64,000 nucleotides of DNA from Porphyromonas canoris. Its GTDB lineage: Bacteria > Bacteroidota > Bacteroidia > Bacteroidales > Porphyromonadaceae. The stretch is taken from NCBI RefSeq assembly GCF_000769115.1, contig NZ_JQZV01000008.1:37261-101260 (forward strand), written 5' to 3'. The position numbers and the translations under genes were made by a program. The stretch's first letter is position 1, and each line of letters starts with the position of its first letter. The notes beneath the pieces were generated by a model, which did no database searches, was not told the origin of the DNA, and saw nothing but the letters and a program-made list of their open reading frames with translations. Shown here in pieces: positions 1 through 8,688 of the stretch.

Positions 1-1376
1 ACCGGAGCAGAATATACAAGACCATCAAGAACGATGGCAACCTGCTTTCCTACATTGTCGCGAGTAAGACGAGCCCACTGCTTAGCACCTTCATTGTTCA
101 TGTGCATAGATACTCCCACATCGCTTCTACCCACGTGGTTGTTTACTTCTGCACGAGCTTCTGTTACAACCTCACCCGATAGAGCTGCCGAACCATCCCT
201 TTTAGAGCTTTTAAGTGCATATAGTGCATACACTTTGCCTTCTTCGGAATAAGGTTTTGCAGACCATCTCAGATAGATATTGCGAGGGAGTTGAGCCTTC
301 ACTTCCGGTATGGAAAGAAGAGAGTCTATCATCGCCATATCTGCTGCCTGAGCATATCCGACGATAGCACCGGGAGCGGCTTGACCATTTACGTTGGCGT
401 TTAGAGAAAGAACAGAAAGGAGAGGATTGTCTCTCTTTTGATCTTCTGCAGATAGTTGCGACTCTGTTCCGGATTGAGCTTGAACCTGTTGGCTAAGATC
501 TGTGCTGTCTGCTTCTGCCGGAGCTGCTTCCGTTTCTGCCGGAGCGGTTTCCGCTTCTGCTTCTGGAGCAGCCACTTCTGCCGGTGTCTCTACTTCTTGC
601 CTGCTTCCACGCTTGTTGAGAGCAGCAAGAGCATCGTTTGCATTGAGAAGAGGGCGGAACACTTCAGACATATCCGCTGTTTCCCAAAACTCAAGGTTCG
701 CAGCACCTTGAAGAAGTTTACGTACACGTTCCGGCTCTTTGATACCCGGAAGCTCTATAAGGATACGGCTGTTGTTCTCCAATCTTTGGATGTTTGGAGC
801 CACAACCCCGAAGCGGTCGATACGGTTACGAAGCACCTTGAAAGAGCTGTCTATCGCATCGTTCACTTCTCTTCTAAGTACTTTTTCTACGTCTGAATCG
901 GATGCAGTGGTTGGGATTCTGTCCTTTAGTTCGAGCGTGCTAAAGATAGCAGCAAGTCTCGCACCCGGATCCGCTTTGTGAAACTCTTCGATAAAGAGCG
1001 TTACAAAGTCCTTTTGGCTTTGAGTCTTTTTCTTGTTTGCTTCTTCGATAGCCTTTAGGAAGTTGGGATCTTGGCTGTTACCGGAGAGTGAGCGTAGCAC
1101 GTCTGCCTGATTGAGCTCAAGCACTACGTTCATACCCCCTTTGAGGTCAAGACCCAATCCGATCTCTTGGGCACGTACTTCTTTTAGTGTGTGTCCGAAC
1201 CACACTGTCTTGTTAGAGAGCGAATCCAAGTATCTGATCTCTTTCATTGGATCGCCTTGAGCATACTCCTTTGCCGCAGAAGTATATCTGCTCGATACGA
1301 AAGTAAACGAGAGATACCACGCACTGAGGACCACCATAAGGAGAGCTACAATCTTGACTAAACCTTTGTTTTGCAT
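1..1376 (-). CDS. secDF: Protein translocase SecD/SecDF, N-terminal part (runs off window)
   Basis: Accessory subunit of the Sec translocon that uses the proton gradient to pull exported proteins across the inner membrane. The reverse strand from ATG at 1376 starts MQNKGLVKIVALL, a first membrane helix, followed by the SecD signature GLGLDLKGGMNVVLEL near residue 75 and the periplasmic P1 region. Bacteroidota usually carry a fused SecDF of about 1000 residues; only about 458 codons are inside the window, so fusion cannot be checked. Residues about 259-302 form a low-complexity Ala/Glu/Pro insert. A TATCTTTG -7 box lies about 90 bases upstream. Family assignment is firm; the fused form is inference. 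Confidence 0.93.
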   Translation of the reverse strand, partial: MQNKGLVKIVALLMVVLSAWYLSFTFVSSRYTSAAKEYAQGDPMKEIRYLDSLSNKTVWFGHTLKEVRAQEIGLGLDLKGGMNVVLELNQADVLRSLSGNSQDPNFLKAIEEANKKKTQSQKDFVTLFIEEFHKADPGARLAAIFSTLELKDRIPTTASDSDVEKVLRREVNDAIDSSFKVLRNRIDRFGVVAPNIQRLENNSRILIELPGIKEPERVRKLLQGAANLEFWETADMSEVFRPLLNANDALAALNKRGSRQEVETPAEVAAPEAEAETAPAETEAAPAEADSTDLSQQVQAQSGTESQLSAEDQKRDNPLLSVLSLNANVNGQAAPGAIVGYAQAADMAMIDSLLSIPEVKAQLPRNIYLRWSAKPYSEEGKVYALYALKSSKRDGSAALSGEVVTEARAEVNNHVGRSDVGVSMHMNNEGAKQWARLTRDNVGKQVAIVLDGLVYSAP

Positions 1377-1464
1377 CTGTTTGTGATTATGTTATTAAAT
1401 TTTATTCGTTTGCTCAATCTTTTCAGACGTATGCCGTGGTTTGACGCACGGGCACTTTGATTGG

Positions 1465-1472
1465 CAAAGATA
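1465..1472 (-). promoter_or_regulatory. -7 box for secDF
   Basis: Reverse-strand TATCTTTG matches the Bacteroidota -7 consensus TAnnTTTG. No clear TTTG box lies 20 bases upstream. It implies a leader of about 80 bases before the ATG at 1376. Confidence 0.55.
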
Positions 1473-1730
1473 CAATTTTTTACTATTAAAATTCATACAT
1501 CAAGGCTACTTTCTTCATAAAAATGAGCTGTTTGTACGGTCTGATTTCCATGAGATTTGCTTTTGGTTTGTCTCTTTCTGCTCTCTGCTCTCTTGTTTGG
1601 TCGGGTTCGGCTCTTGATGGTCTCCTTTTTGCGGACGATTTTTAGCTGTTTCTTCTCTCCTTTTCTTCTCTGAAAATATTGTTTTGACCTGTTCAAAAAG
1701 TTGTTTGAATAGGGATATAAGTTGCTTTTG

Positions 1731-1830
1731 ACAGGTATAAAACTAAAAATCATGCTTTGGTCGTCGAAAATCAAGATGCGATTTGTGGAAAGCAAGCCTT
1801 GATTTCTGCAACCCGAATCGTGATTTCAAT
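1731..1830. repeat. 21-base periodic repeat array, locus A
   Basis: Four degenerate near-palindromic units start at 1747, 1768, 1789 and 1810, exactly 21 bases apart. The third reads AAAGCAAGCCTTGAT. The family consensus is about AAATCAAGSCTTGAT plus a six-base linker. An ACAGGTATAAAA box begins 16 bases before the first unit, as at the other three loci. The array lies 355 bases upstream of secDF. Confidence 0.8.
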
Positions 1831-1935
1831 CTCTGTAAACGATTAGAGCAACATTTATCCCTGTATAGAGGATTTTTTGAATAGGTTCAATCTCTTTTGC
1901 CGGCAGGATAGATCTTCTCTTTATCGTCAAAAAGG

Positions 1936-1988
1936 AGAGACAACCACTCGGGAGCTTTGAGCCCCAAGTGGTTGTCTCTGTATTTTTT
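1936..1988. terminator. Bidirectional intrinsic terminator after mscL
   Basis: A perfect 13-base stem (1936-1948 with 1967-1979, GACAACCACT core) is followed by a run of eight T on the plus strand and by CTCCTTTTT on the minus strand. It lies just downstream of mscL. Confidence 0.85.
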
Positions 1989-2024
1989 TTGAGGTGATAC
2001 GCAGAGGTAGCACGGCTTTTTGCC

Positions 2025-2447
2025 TTAGCGGTTTTCCTTGCGAAGAAGATCTCTGATCTCTGTGAGAAGCTGAATATCTGCCGGTGGCGCTGCCGGTTCG
2101 GCCGGTGCAGCTTCCTCTTTCTTGCGAAGAGAGTTCATGGCTTTAATCATCAAGAAGATGGCGATAGCGATGATGAGGAAGTCCACTACGGTTTGGATGA
2201 AAGCTCCGTATCTGATAGCCACTTCTTCTGCGATCACTTGTTCTCCTTCCATGACTGCTTGAGAGATGACAACCTTTAGGTCTGTAAAGTTGACTCCACC
2301 GAGCAGCTTACCTATCGGAGGCATGATAACATCGTTTACAAGCGATGAAACAATTTTTCCAAAAGCTCCACCGATGATGATACCGACTGCCATGTCTACT
2401 ACGTTACCTTTAACGGCAAATTCTTTGAATTCTTTAATTAAACCCAT
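2025..2447 (-). CDS. mscL: Large-conductance mechanosensitive channel MscL
   Basis: Homopentameric inner-membrane pore that opens under membrane tension and releases solutes during hypo-osmotic shock. The 140 residues match the family's usual length. The N-terminal amphipathic helix and first membrane helix are typical ([32 protein letters not shown]), then a periplasmic loop, a second helix near residues 85-105 ([17 protein letters not shown]) and a charged C-terminal helix bundle after an Ala/Pro/Glu linker. It is a single gene with its own -7 box at 2597-2604 and a strong terminator at 1936-1988. Confidence 0.97.
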   Translation of the reverse strand: MGLIKEFKEFAVKGNVVDMAVGIIIGGAFGKIVSSLVNDVIMPPIGKLLGGVNFTDLKVVISQAVMEGEQVIAEEVAIRYGAFIQTVVDFLIIAIAIFLMIKAMNSLRKKEEAAPAEPAAPPADIQLLTEIRDLLRKENR

Positions 2448-2596
2448 TCTAATCTTTCTGTTTTTTGATGTTAATACTTGCTGCCTCTCCGGTTGTTATC
2501 ATTCTTCAGAAGCAGATATCTAAACTCTTTGAGAATCTTTGGAGGTAAAGTTGTACGATTTTTTAGTTTTGGCTTTACAAAGACCCCCTCTGTCGG

Positions 2597-2604
2597 CAAA
2601 GATA
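2597..2604 (-). promoter_or_regulatory. -7 box for mscL
   Basis: Reverse-strand TATCTTTG within an A/T-rich tract, about 150 bases upstream of the mscL ATG. No spaced TTTG box is evident. Confidence 0.45.
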
Positions 2605-2653
2605 ATAAAAAACAAAAGTTTTTGCTTCTCTTTTATCTATTGTTTCATATAAG

Positions 2654-2700
2654 AAAAGAGACACAGCCATCAGATTTTGTCGTTTAGCTGTGTCTCTTTT
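2654..2700. terminator. Intrinsic terminator after the tonB gene
   Basis: Perfect 14-base stem (2654-2667 with 2687-2700, GACACAGC core) with T-rich flanks on both strands. It lies downstream of the minus-strand tonB gene and may work in both directions. Confidence 0.85.
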
Positions 2701-2718
2701 ATGTCTGTCTTTATATTC

Positions 2719-3420
2719 TTAAGCGTTCTGTAGCTGGAATATTACTGTTACTTCGTAACGGCAACGCACCGGAAGACCTGCTTGCTTGCCCGGTTTCCAT
2801 TTAGGCATTTGCTTCACTACGCGCATCGCTTCTTTGTCCAGAGAAGGCTCGATGCCTGTAACGATATGAACATCCACGATAGAACCGTCCTTGTTTACAA
2901 CGAATCCTACACGAACACGTCCTTGGATTCCATTGTCTGCTGCGATTTGAGGATAAACCAACTTGCTTGCCAACCAAGGGCGAATCTTGTTGTTACCACC
3001 GGGGAATTCAGGATCTTCTTCCACAAAGTCGTGGATCTCTTCACTCGCTTGCTCTACTTTACGAACAGATGCAGGAGGAGGAGTAAATGTTACTTCCTGA
3101 ACTTTGTTCAAGGCATCATCCACGCTGAGAAGCTCTTGGTTTTCTACCTTTACTTCGTCTTCCACTACGTTGATAATATCTGCAACCACTTTTGTATCAG
3201 GCGGTGGCAGTTCGGGTGGAGGCGTTTCTTCAGGAGGCGTAATCTCGATCTCTTCTTCTTCTATAAAGGTACTGACCGTAGCAATCTCGTTAAAAACGAG
3301 GTCTCTTTTACCCCATTCAAATGCTGTGAATACAGCCGAGAGTGCTACCACAAGCCCCATTAGGAAGAATGTCGACTTGCGACTCTCAAGATTCGCACGA
3401 GGCGTTTTCTTTTGTTCCAT
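2719..3420 (-). CDS. tonB: Energy transducer TonB
   Basis: Inner-membrane-anchored protein that passes ExbBD proton-motive energy to outer-membrane receptors. The 233 residues show a cytoplasmic N-terminus, one membrane helix (FFLMGLVVALSAVFTAF), a Glu-rich then Pro-rich periplasmic linker (TPPEETPPPELPPPD) and a C-terminal TonB domain with the YPQIAADNGIQGRVRVGFVV signature. I start at MEQKKT (3420) rather than the upstream in-frame Met because a well-spaced promoter at 3482-3512 and the usual TonB N-terminus fit. ExbBD is not in the window. Likely partners include the receptor-like gene at 33113-35821, which is inference. Confidence 0.93.
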   Translation of the reverse strand: MEQKKTPRANLESRKSTFFLMGLVVALSAVFTAFEWGKRDLVFNEIATVSTFIEEEEIEITPPEETPPPELPPPDTKVVADIINVVEDEVKVENQELLSVDDALNKVQEVTFTPPPASVRKVEQASEEIHDFVEEDPEFPGGNNKIRPWLASKLVYPQIAADNGIQGRVRVGFVVNKDGSIVDVHIVTGIEPSLDKEAMRVVKQMPKWKPGKQAGLPVRCRYEVTVIFQLQNA

Positions 3421-3481
3421 AGTACTTGTATCTAAATTGTTATTTGTATTTCCTACTGAAAGCACCTTCTGCGTGCTTCGC

Positions 3482-3512
3482 CAAAGTTAGATATAGTTGA
3501 GGATATATGCAA
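3482..3512 (-). promoter_or_regulatory. Promoter of tonB
   Basis: Reverse-strand TTG (3512-3510), 20 bases, then TAACTTTG (3489-3482): both Bacteroidota promoter elements at standard spacing, about 60 bases before the ATG at 3420. Confidence 0.7.
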
Positions 3513-3530
3513 GGGTTTTCCGTGTAAGAG

Positions 3531-4814
3531 TTACTTTTCGGACATGAAACCTTTTCTCAGGATCGTCTGCTTGCGATCAGGTCCCACGGAAACCACAGAG
3601 ATAGAGACTCCCAGATACTTTTCTATGAAGTTCAGATAGGTCTTGAATGCAGCCGGAAACTCCTCTTCTTTTTCCACTTTCGTCATATCTTCCTGCCAGC
3701 CATCGAAGATTTTGTAGACAGGAGTAATATCCATTTCAGCGGAGAATGGGAACTGGTCTGTCTCCTTACCGTCTATGATGTAGGATGTGCAGACGTTAAT
3801 CTCCTCAAACATATCAAGTACATCGCTCTTCATCATGATTAAGTCTGTCACGCCATTAAGCATCACGGAGTAGCGTAGAGCCACAAGGTCGAGCCAGCCA
3901 CAGCGTCTCTTTCTTCCCGTTACCGAGCCAAACTCATTTCCTTTACGGCACATCTCCTCTCCGGTAGCGTCATGAAGCTCCGTTGGGAACGGGCCGCTTC
4001 CAACCCGTGTACAGTATGCCTTGAAGATACCGAATACTTTCCCGATTCTTTTTGGAGAGACTCCCAGTCCGGTACAAGCGCCTGCCGTCACGGTGTTGGA
4101 GGATGTAACGAACGGATATGAACCGAAATCTATATCCAGCAACGTGCCTTGAGCTCCTTCTGCAAGTATCGCTTTGTCGTTCCGTAAGGCATCGTTGATG
4201 AAAAACTCGCTGTCTATGAAGCGAAAACTCTTTAGAAACTCTATTGAATCGAACCATTCTTTGTCCATCGCAGCAGTATCTTGCACATAGTGCAGAGCCG
4301 CCAAGATCTTGAAGTGATCGCTCTTAATCTTATCGTATTTTGCTTTAATGTCAAACTCTATATCACCTACTCGCAATCCGTTACGACTTATCTTATCCGT
4401 ATAAGTGGGGCCTATGCCTTTGCCGGTAGTGCCGATCTTTCCGGCTCCTTTCGCTGCTTCTCTGGCTTGATCCAGTAAACGATGCGTCGGGAGTATGAGA
4501 TGAGCTTTGCGCGAAATATATAGACTCTTCCGGATATCGTGCCCCGACTCCATCAATGCTTCTGCTTCTTGCTTGAACAATATGGGATCCAACACCACGC
4601 CATTGCCTATGATGTTGATCTTGTTACCTTGAAATATGCCGGAAGGAATAGAGCGCAGGACATATTTCTTACCTTCAAACTCCAAAGTGTGTCCGGCATT
4701 AGGACCTCCTTGAAAGCGTGCTACCAAATCATATTTGGGCGTAAGAACGTCCACTATTTTGCCTTTTCCCTCATCTCCCCATTGGAGACCTAAAAGAACA
4801 TCTATTTGCTGCAT
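3531..4814 (-). CDS. purA: Adenylosuccinate synthetase
   Basis: Catalyses GTP-dependent joining of IMP and aspartate to adenylosuccinate, the first committed step of AMP synthesis. The 427 residues match the family. The N-terminal P-loop-like GDEGKGK is at residues 13-19, followed by NAGHT, and the IMP site includes GTTGKGIGPTY. I start at MQQIDVLLG (4814); the longer in-frame start adds 11 residues with no family support. A TATATTTG -7 box at 4845-4852 lies 30 bases upstream, partly between the genes. Confidence 0.96.
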   Translation of the reverse strand: MQQIDVLLGLQWGDEGKGKIVDVLTPKYDLVARFQGGPNAGHTLEFEGKKYVLRSIPSGIFQGNKINIIGNGVVLDPILFKQEAEALMESGHDIRKSLYISRKAHLILPTHRLLDQAREAAKGAGKIGTTGKGIGPTYTDKISRNGLRVGDIEFDIKAKYDKIKSDHFKILAALHYVQDTAAMDKEWFDSIEFLKSFRFIDSEFFINDALRNDKAILAEGAQGTLLDIDFGSYPFVTSSNTVTAGACTGLGVSPKRIGKVFGIFKAYCTRVGSGPFPTELHDATGEEMCRKGNEFGSVTGRKRRCGWLDLVALRYSVMLNGVTDLIMMKSDVLDMFEEINVCTSYIIDGKETDQFPFSAEMDITPVYKIFDGWQEDMTKVEKEEEFPAAFKTYLNFIEKYLGVSISVVSVGPDRKQTILRKGFMSEK

Positions 4815-4844
4815 AATGTATTTGAGGTTGTTCGTATTATGATA

Positions 4845-4852
4845 CAAATATA
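4845..4852 (-). promoter_or_regulatory. -7 box for purA
   Basis: Reverse-strand TATATTTG in the 39-base gap between the DPP III gene and purA. It suggests purA can be transcribed separately and supports the ATG at 4814. Confidence 0.5.
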
Positions 4853-4853
4853 A

Positions 4854-7508
4854 CTATTCTTCCGCAAAGAAACGAAGAATGGAATCTATCTCCGAGGCAA
4901 AAAGATTGTCTGCATGGAGATAGCTTTCGAGATGTGTACGGCACTCTTTTGCAAAAGAGGGATTTAGGTCTGAAAGTTTCTCCAAACAGCGTAAAATGAG
5001 TACCTGTTCCGTCTCCGAAACCACCCCCGAATAGATGGCGTGTTTTACCCTTTCGAGCCATTTTTCAAGGGTGGAAGCAGGAGGCATGATGCGCTTCTGC
5101 ATGCTCGACTGAGCCAGCAGCAGATGAGGAATGGAAGCTACAATGCCATCGTGATGAGGCGTATACAGCAGATCATCAACGAGAGTGTAGACGTAAGATT
5201 GGTGAACAAGCAGTTCGTGAACGAGTTGTTCCGCCTCTTCCAATGTCTCTACATCTCCGCATCTTTCCACTGCTTGGAGATAGTCAAGCTCTTGGCCTTG
5301 CAGCATGAAGATGGATAGCAGGGGAAACTCGCGCACCTCTTTCTGATACCTTAGCAGTTCTATCAGCTCCGGATCCGGCTCCATCGTCTTGGCTATCTCT
5401 TTCAGACGAAACAGGGTAACACCGAAGTTCGTTCTATGTTCGATACCACCTTTTCTCATGCTCTCTGCCACAACGCCATCCATAGCATTATGTAGTCTTC
5501 TTCTGAGCTGTTTGAAGGTGTCGTGATACCTGCCAAGCTCCAGAGTCCGACTCTTTGCACTGTTCGGACTGTCGTTACACAGAGGAAGTGTTCTGTATAC
5601 TTTGTTGTATCTGTTCATCTGTTCCAGATAGGTCTCGGACGTATCCAGCGTAAACTCCTCCACGCTTCCGTCGGACGAATATCGCGCTTCCATTCTCGGA
5701 TTGATAAACCCTTTGAACGGAGACAGATGCAGTGCCTCGAAGCGTTTTTTTGCAGAAACGTATATCTCGGACGGGACATCCGTGGCGTATGTACGTATAA
5801 TCTTCTCCGCCTCTTCGTATAACCCTTTGCTCTTGATCTCTTGTATCCGATAGAGCAGATGCCCTATATTCTCTCTCAGCTTCGTGTATGAGTGAATCTC
5901 TATAAAGAAATCTCCTGCTTCGTTTTGCTTTAGTTCCAAACAGTCCGCCCCGCATTTGTCCAATAGGTATCGGGCGATGAGCGCTCTGTTTCTCATGTGC
6001 GACTCCTGTATCTTTTCCCCTTGTTTCAGACGGGCAAGCTGAATAATGGCTCCGCCGGTAACATATAGGTCGTACTGTGCCTTATAAGCATCTTCCGGAA
6101 GAAGCCCCATCTCCACCAGCTTCGGATCTGCAATATAGTACAACGCATACAGGTCTGCCCGTGCCTCTTCTATGGTTGCGCTCCACTCTTTAAGGGCATC
6201 TTCCGAGACGCCTTCTTCGAGTCTTCCGGAACCGTGACCAAGACACTCGTGAAGATCGGTATGGAGATCATTGGTCAGAGAGCCGAATGTCATGATCCGT
6301 CTTCTTACCTCTTCTTTCAGGAAGAAGCTTTCGAGATACTCTCCGGAGTAGAGCGTGCTATCCACTGCATGGGATATGTTCGACAGGGTAACGGACTTGG
6401 AGCCGTATCTCTCTCTTATGGTGTTGTTGTTGGGCAGGTTGATTCCGAGAGGAGATGCCGGATAGCAGTCGCCTCCCAACATCAATGCTTCTATGACGGA
6501 AGCCTGAATGCCTTTCACTTCGGGCTTACGATGTGCCGGGCTGACCGGGCTATGCTCCTCGAACCAACGGGCATTATCGGATAGCAGCTTCGTGCGTCGA
6601 GAAGCCTCTCTGTCGTAAAGCTGTACCAGACCTTCCCATGTGGCTTTTCTTCCCAAGGGGTCTTGATAAGTCTCTATAAAGCCATTGATGAAGTCGACAT
6701 CGGTTTTGTCGGGGGAGTGATTGAGCCAAGCCAAAGAATATGCTCTGAAATCTTCATCCGCTCCACTCTTATAGTAGGTCGTGAGCTTTTCTATGATCGC
6801 TTTCTCCCGGTCTGTTTCGGCATAGAAGTATGCGGCTCTAAGGGCGGAGACTATCCGTTTGAGAGCCGGAGCATATCTGCCGGAGGTGCTGTATGTCTCT
6901 TCATAGAGGTTGTTGTCGGCATCTTTCCTGAGCTTGCTTTGCAGTCCCGGAGAGAGTTCCGGATCTTTGGAGCGGGCGGAGTAGAACGCTTCGACCTCTT
7001 CTGTGGTGATGCCTTTGTCGTAGAAGTTTACCGATGATTCTTCCACGTTTTCGGCTGTTCTTATGGGAGCGAACTCTTTATTGAAGATGTATTCGAGCAG
7101 CAACTCTTTATCGAAACCACTATCTCTCCATTCGTTGCGCTTGTTTTCATCGATCTTTTCCCATAGTAAGGAGAGGTAGCGAGAGCTGAAAAGCGGTTCG
7201 TGTTTCCTCTCACTGTAATGGTGATGAATACCGGATGTGAAAAGGATTTGCTTGTAGTAGCAGAGCAGAGCATCGTACTCTTCTTTTTCCGTATCCAGGC
7301 TCGCAGCTGCGACCATTTCGGAGACAGCCTCTCGGAGGAACAGGTTGTACGGATGGTGTTGATCGAACAGAATGTCTCGTCCTCTAAGGGTAGCTTCGGA
7401 GAGGAAGTAGAGATAGAGTTTTCTCCTGCGGGACAGCTTCGAGAAGCTATCGACATCGTAGCGGAGAATGAGGATGTCTGCAAATTTATCTACTAAAAAG
7501 TTGCTCAT
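4854..7508 (-). CDS. Dipeptidyl peptidase III (family M49), long form
   Basis: Zinc exopeptidase removing dipeptides from peptide N-termini. The 884 residues carry the M49 motif HECLGH (H420, E421, H425) and a second motif EEARAD whose Glu448 would be the third zinc ligand. No signal peptide is visible, so it is probably cytoplasmic. About 200 residues follow the region where the catalytic fold of M49 enzymes normally ends (after about residue 670); they are helix-rich. From memory, the Porphyromonas gingivalis enzyme has a similar length and an extra C-terminal ARM-type domain resembling AlkD, and this gene fits that form. It lies 39 bases upstream of purA. A 21-base repeat array (locus B) lies about 140 bases upstream. 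Confidence 0.92.
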   Translation of the reverse strand: MSNFLVDKFADILILRYDVDSFSKLSRRRKLYLYFLSEATLRGRDILFDQHHPYNLFLREAVSEMVAAASLDTEKEEYDALLCYYKQILFTSGIHHHYSERKHEPLFSSRYLSLLWEKIDENKRNEWRDSGFDKELLLEYIFNKEFAPIRTAENVEESSVNFYDKGITTEEVEAFYSARSKDPELSPGLQSKLRKDADNNLYEETYSTSGRYAPALKRIVSALRAAYFYAETDREKAIIEKLTTYYKSGADEDFRAYSLAWLNHSPDKTDVDFINGFIETYQDPLGRKATWEGLVQLYDREASRRTKLLSDNARWFEEHSPVSPAHRKPEVKGIQASVIEALMLGGDCYPASPLGINLPNNNTIRERYGSKSVTLSNISHAVDSTLYSGEYLESFFLKEEVRRRIMTFGSLTNDLHTDLHECLGHGSGRLEEGVSEDALKEWSATIEEARADLYALYYIADPKLVEMGLLPEDAYKAQYDLYVTGGAIIQLARLKQGEKIQESHMRNRALIARYLLDKCGADCLELKQNEAGDFFIEIHSYTKLRENIGHLLYRIQEIKSKGLYEEAEKIIRTYATDVPSEIYVSAKKRFEALHLSPFKGFINPRMEARYSSDGSVEEFTLDTSETYLEQMNRYNKVYRTLPLCNDSPNSAKSRTLELGRYHDTFKQLRRRLHNAMDGVVAESMRKGGIEHRTNFGVTLFRLKEIAKTMEPDPELIELLRYQKEVREFPLLSIFMLQGQELDYLQAVERCGDVETLEEAEQLVHELLVHQSYVYTLVDDLLYTPHHDGIVASIPHLLLAQSSMQKRIMPPASTLEKWLERVKHAIYSGVVSETEQVLILRCLEKLSDLNPSFAKECRTHLESYLHADNLFASEIDSILRFFAEE

Positions 7509-7644
7509 TGGGGATAAGTGTTAGGTGAAAGATGGAGCCGGTATCGGTTTCGGACCATAAGCGGTACGCTTCTGTTCTCATGGAATGAAAGAGTTGCGAT
7601 ATAGCCTTTCAAAAGATGGTTTGATCCTGTTTATTTTCTCTCCT

Positions 7645-7760
7645 GAACAGGATAAAAAGTGAAAACCGGATCTTGGTTTGCACTATTCAAGCTTTGAATG
7701 GTGTAAGTCGAACCTTGAATGCTGCAAATCATGCTTTGGTTTTGAGAATTGTTGCTGTTC
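7645..7760. repeat. 21-base periodic repeat array, locus B
   Basis: Units start at about 7664, 7685, 7706 and 7727. The second reads ATTCAAGCTTTGAAT, a near-perfect palindrome. The array is bounded by GAACAG (7645-7650) and its inverse CTGTTC (7755-7760), with the A-rich box GGATAAAAA following the first. Confidence 0.8.
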
Positions 7761-7958
7761 AGAAGAGTTTGTTTACGAGTTAAAAAGAACTTTCAAACGG
7801 GTTCAAAATCTTTTTGAAAGGGGGTAATATGGCAGAGCCTTTTCTATTGTTTCTTCTCCTGCCCCTACTCTCCTCACAAAATGAGACGGATTGATAAGGC
7901 GCTACCGCTCTTAAATCTTTGTGTCAGATGATTCTGTCCAATATGTTCTCACATTCAA

Positions 7959-7993
7959 GAGGCTGTGTCAAGACAATATCCCGACACAGCCTC
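7959..7993. terminator. Probable terminator after the outer-membrane protein gene
   Basis: Perfect 11-base stem GAGGCTGTGTC (7959-7969) with GACACAGCCTC (7983-7993), just downstream of the minus-strand gene ending at 8017. The T-run on that strand is weak, so it may be a processing hairpin instead. Confidence 0.55.
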
Positions 7994-8016
7994 CCGATAT
8001 AAGAATGTCTGCAGGA

Positions 8017-8637
8017 TCAGAATAGATATGCCGCAGATATGGTTATTGTCTTGTTTTTGTTGTTGTAGAAGTTTTCTATGAGTGCACTTGTGCCGGTGTA
8101 CTGATAGTTGCTCTTGAACGGAGCTTCGTATTGAGCGGTGATTTGTAGCTTCTCGAACAACTCGATACCCATACCGGCTTGGAATCCGAAGCTTGCCTTG
8201 TTGAACTTAACTTCGTTGAACGACTGTGTTTTGAGCTGGTCGAAGTTGTTGCTGATAGAGTAAGCAAAGTTGGGCCCGGCAAACAAAATCACTCCGAAAT
8301 TCTCAAAGAAGTCCAGTTTGACCTTTGCATTCAAAGGGATGATCAAGAGGTCTTCGCGAATTTTTTCTGTTGCATCTTTGCTCTTGTCGAAGATGTTTGC
8401 TCCTTTTCTGGAGTAGAGAAGAGCCGCATCTGCATACAATGGCAAGAATGGCACTCCCACCTCGACACCCAAACCTGCATGAGCAGAAAGTATATCTTGT
8501 GCTTTAATATCCAATGGCTTGTTTGGGAACTGAGAGAAATTGGCTCCCGCCTTTACAAAAATGTCTATCTGAGCAGATGCCGCCACAGGCAAGGCGAAAG
8601 CAAGAAGTGCTACGAGAGTAAGTAATCTTTTTTTCAT
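8017..8637 (-). CDS. Outer-membrane beta-barrel protein (OMP_b-brl type)
   Basis: Small exported porin-like barrel of unknown substrate. From the Met at 8637 the protein has 206 residues with a clear signal peptide (MKKRLLTLVALLAFALPVAASAQ), then GANFSQF and alternating hydrophobic strands ending in an aromatic C-terminal residue (SAAYLF), as in eight-stranded Bacteroidota outer-membrane barrels. The in-frame upstream Met adds only four residues. It is followed by a hairpin at 7959-7993. I cannot assign a function beyond the fold. Confidence 0.85.
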   Translation of the reverse strand: MKKRLLTLVALLAFALPVAASAQIDIFVKAGANFSQFPNKPLDIKAQDILSAHAGLGVEVGVPFLPLYADAALLYSRKGANIFDKSKDATEKIREDLLIIPLNAKVKLDFFENFGVILFAGPNFAYSISNNFDQLKTQSFNEVKFNKASFGFQAGMGIELFEKLQITAQYEAPFKSNYQYTGTSALIENFYNNKNKTITISAAYLF

Positions 8638-8688
8638 GATAAAATACACTGTTTTAAGGGTTAGAAATTTCTGTTTTTATAGTTAATA

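Larger units (their letters stand above)
1377..2024. other. Gene-free stretch between secDF and mscL
   Basis: About 650 bases without a convincing gene. It holds the secDF -7 promoter box near 1465, a 21-base repeat array at 1731-1830 and a bidirectional terminator hairpin at 1936-1988. The only open frame, 1493-1795 on the minus strand, is low-complexity, resembles no family I know and runs through the repeat array. Confidence 0.7.
7509..8016. other. Gene-free stretch between OMP and DPP III genes
   Basis: About 500 bases without a credible gene. It holds repeat array B (7645-7760), direct and inverted CTTTCAAA/TTTGAAAG pieces around it, and a hairpin at 7959-7993 that may end the outer-membrane protein transcript. 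Confidence 0.65.

Noticed and set aside
1493..1795. 100-codon open frame on the minus strand between secDF and mscL
   Set aside because: Lys/Arg-rich low-complexity sequence overlapping repeat array A, with no family resemblance or promoter.
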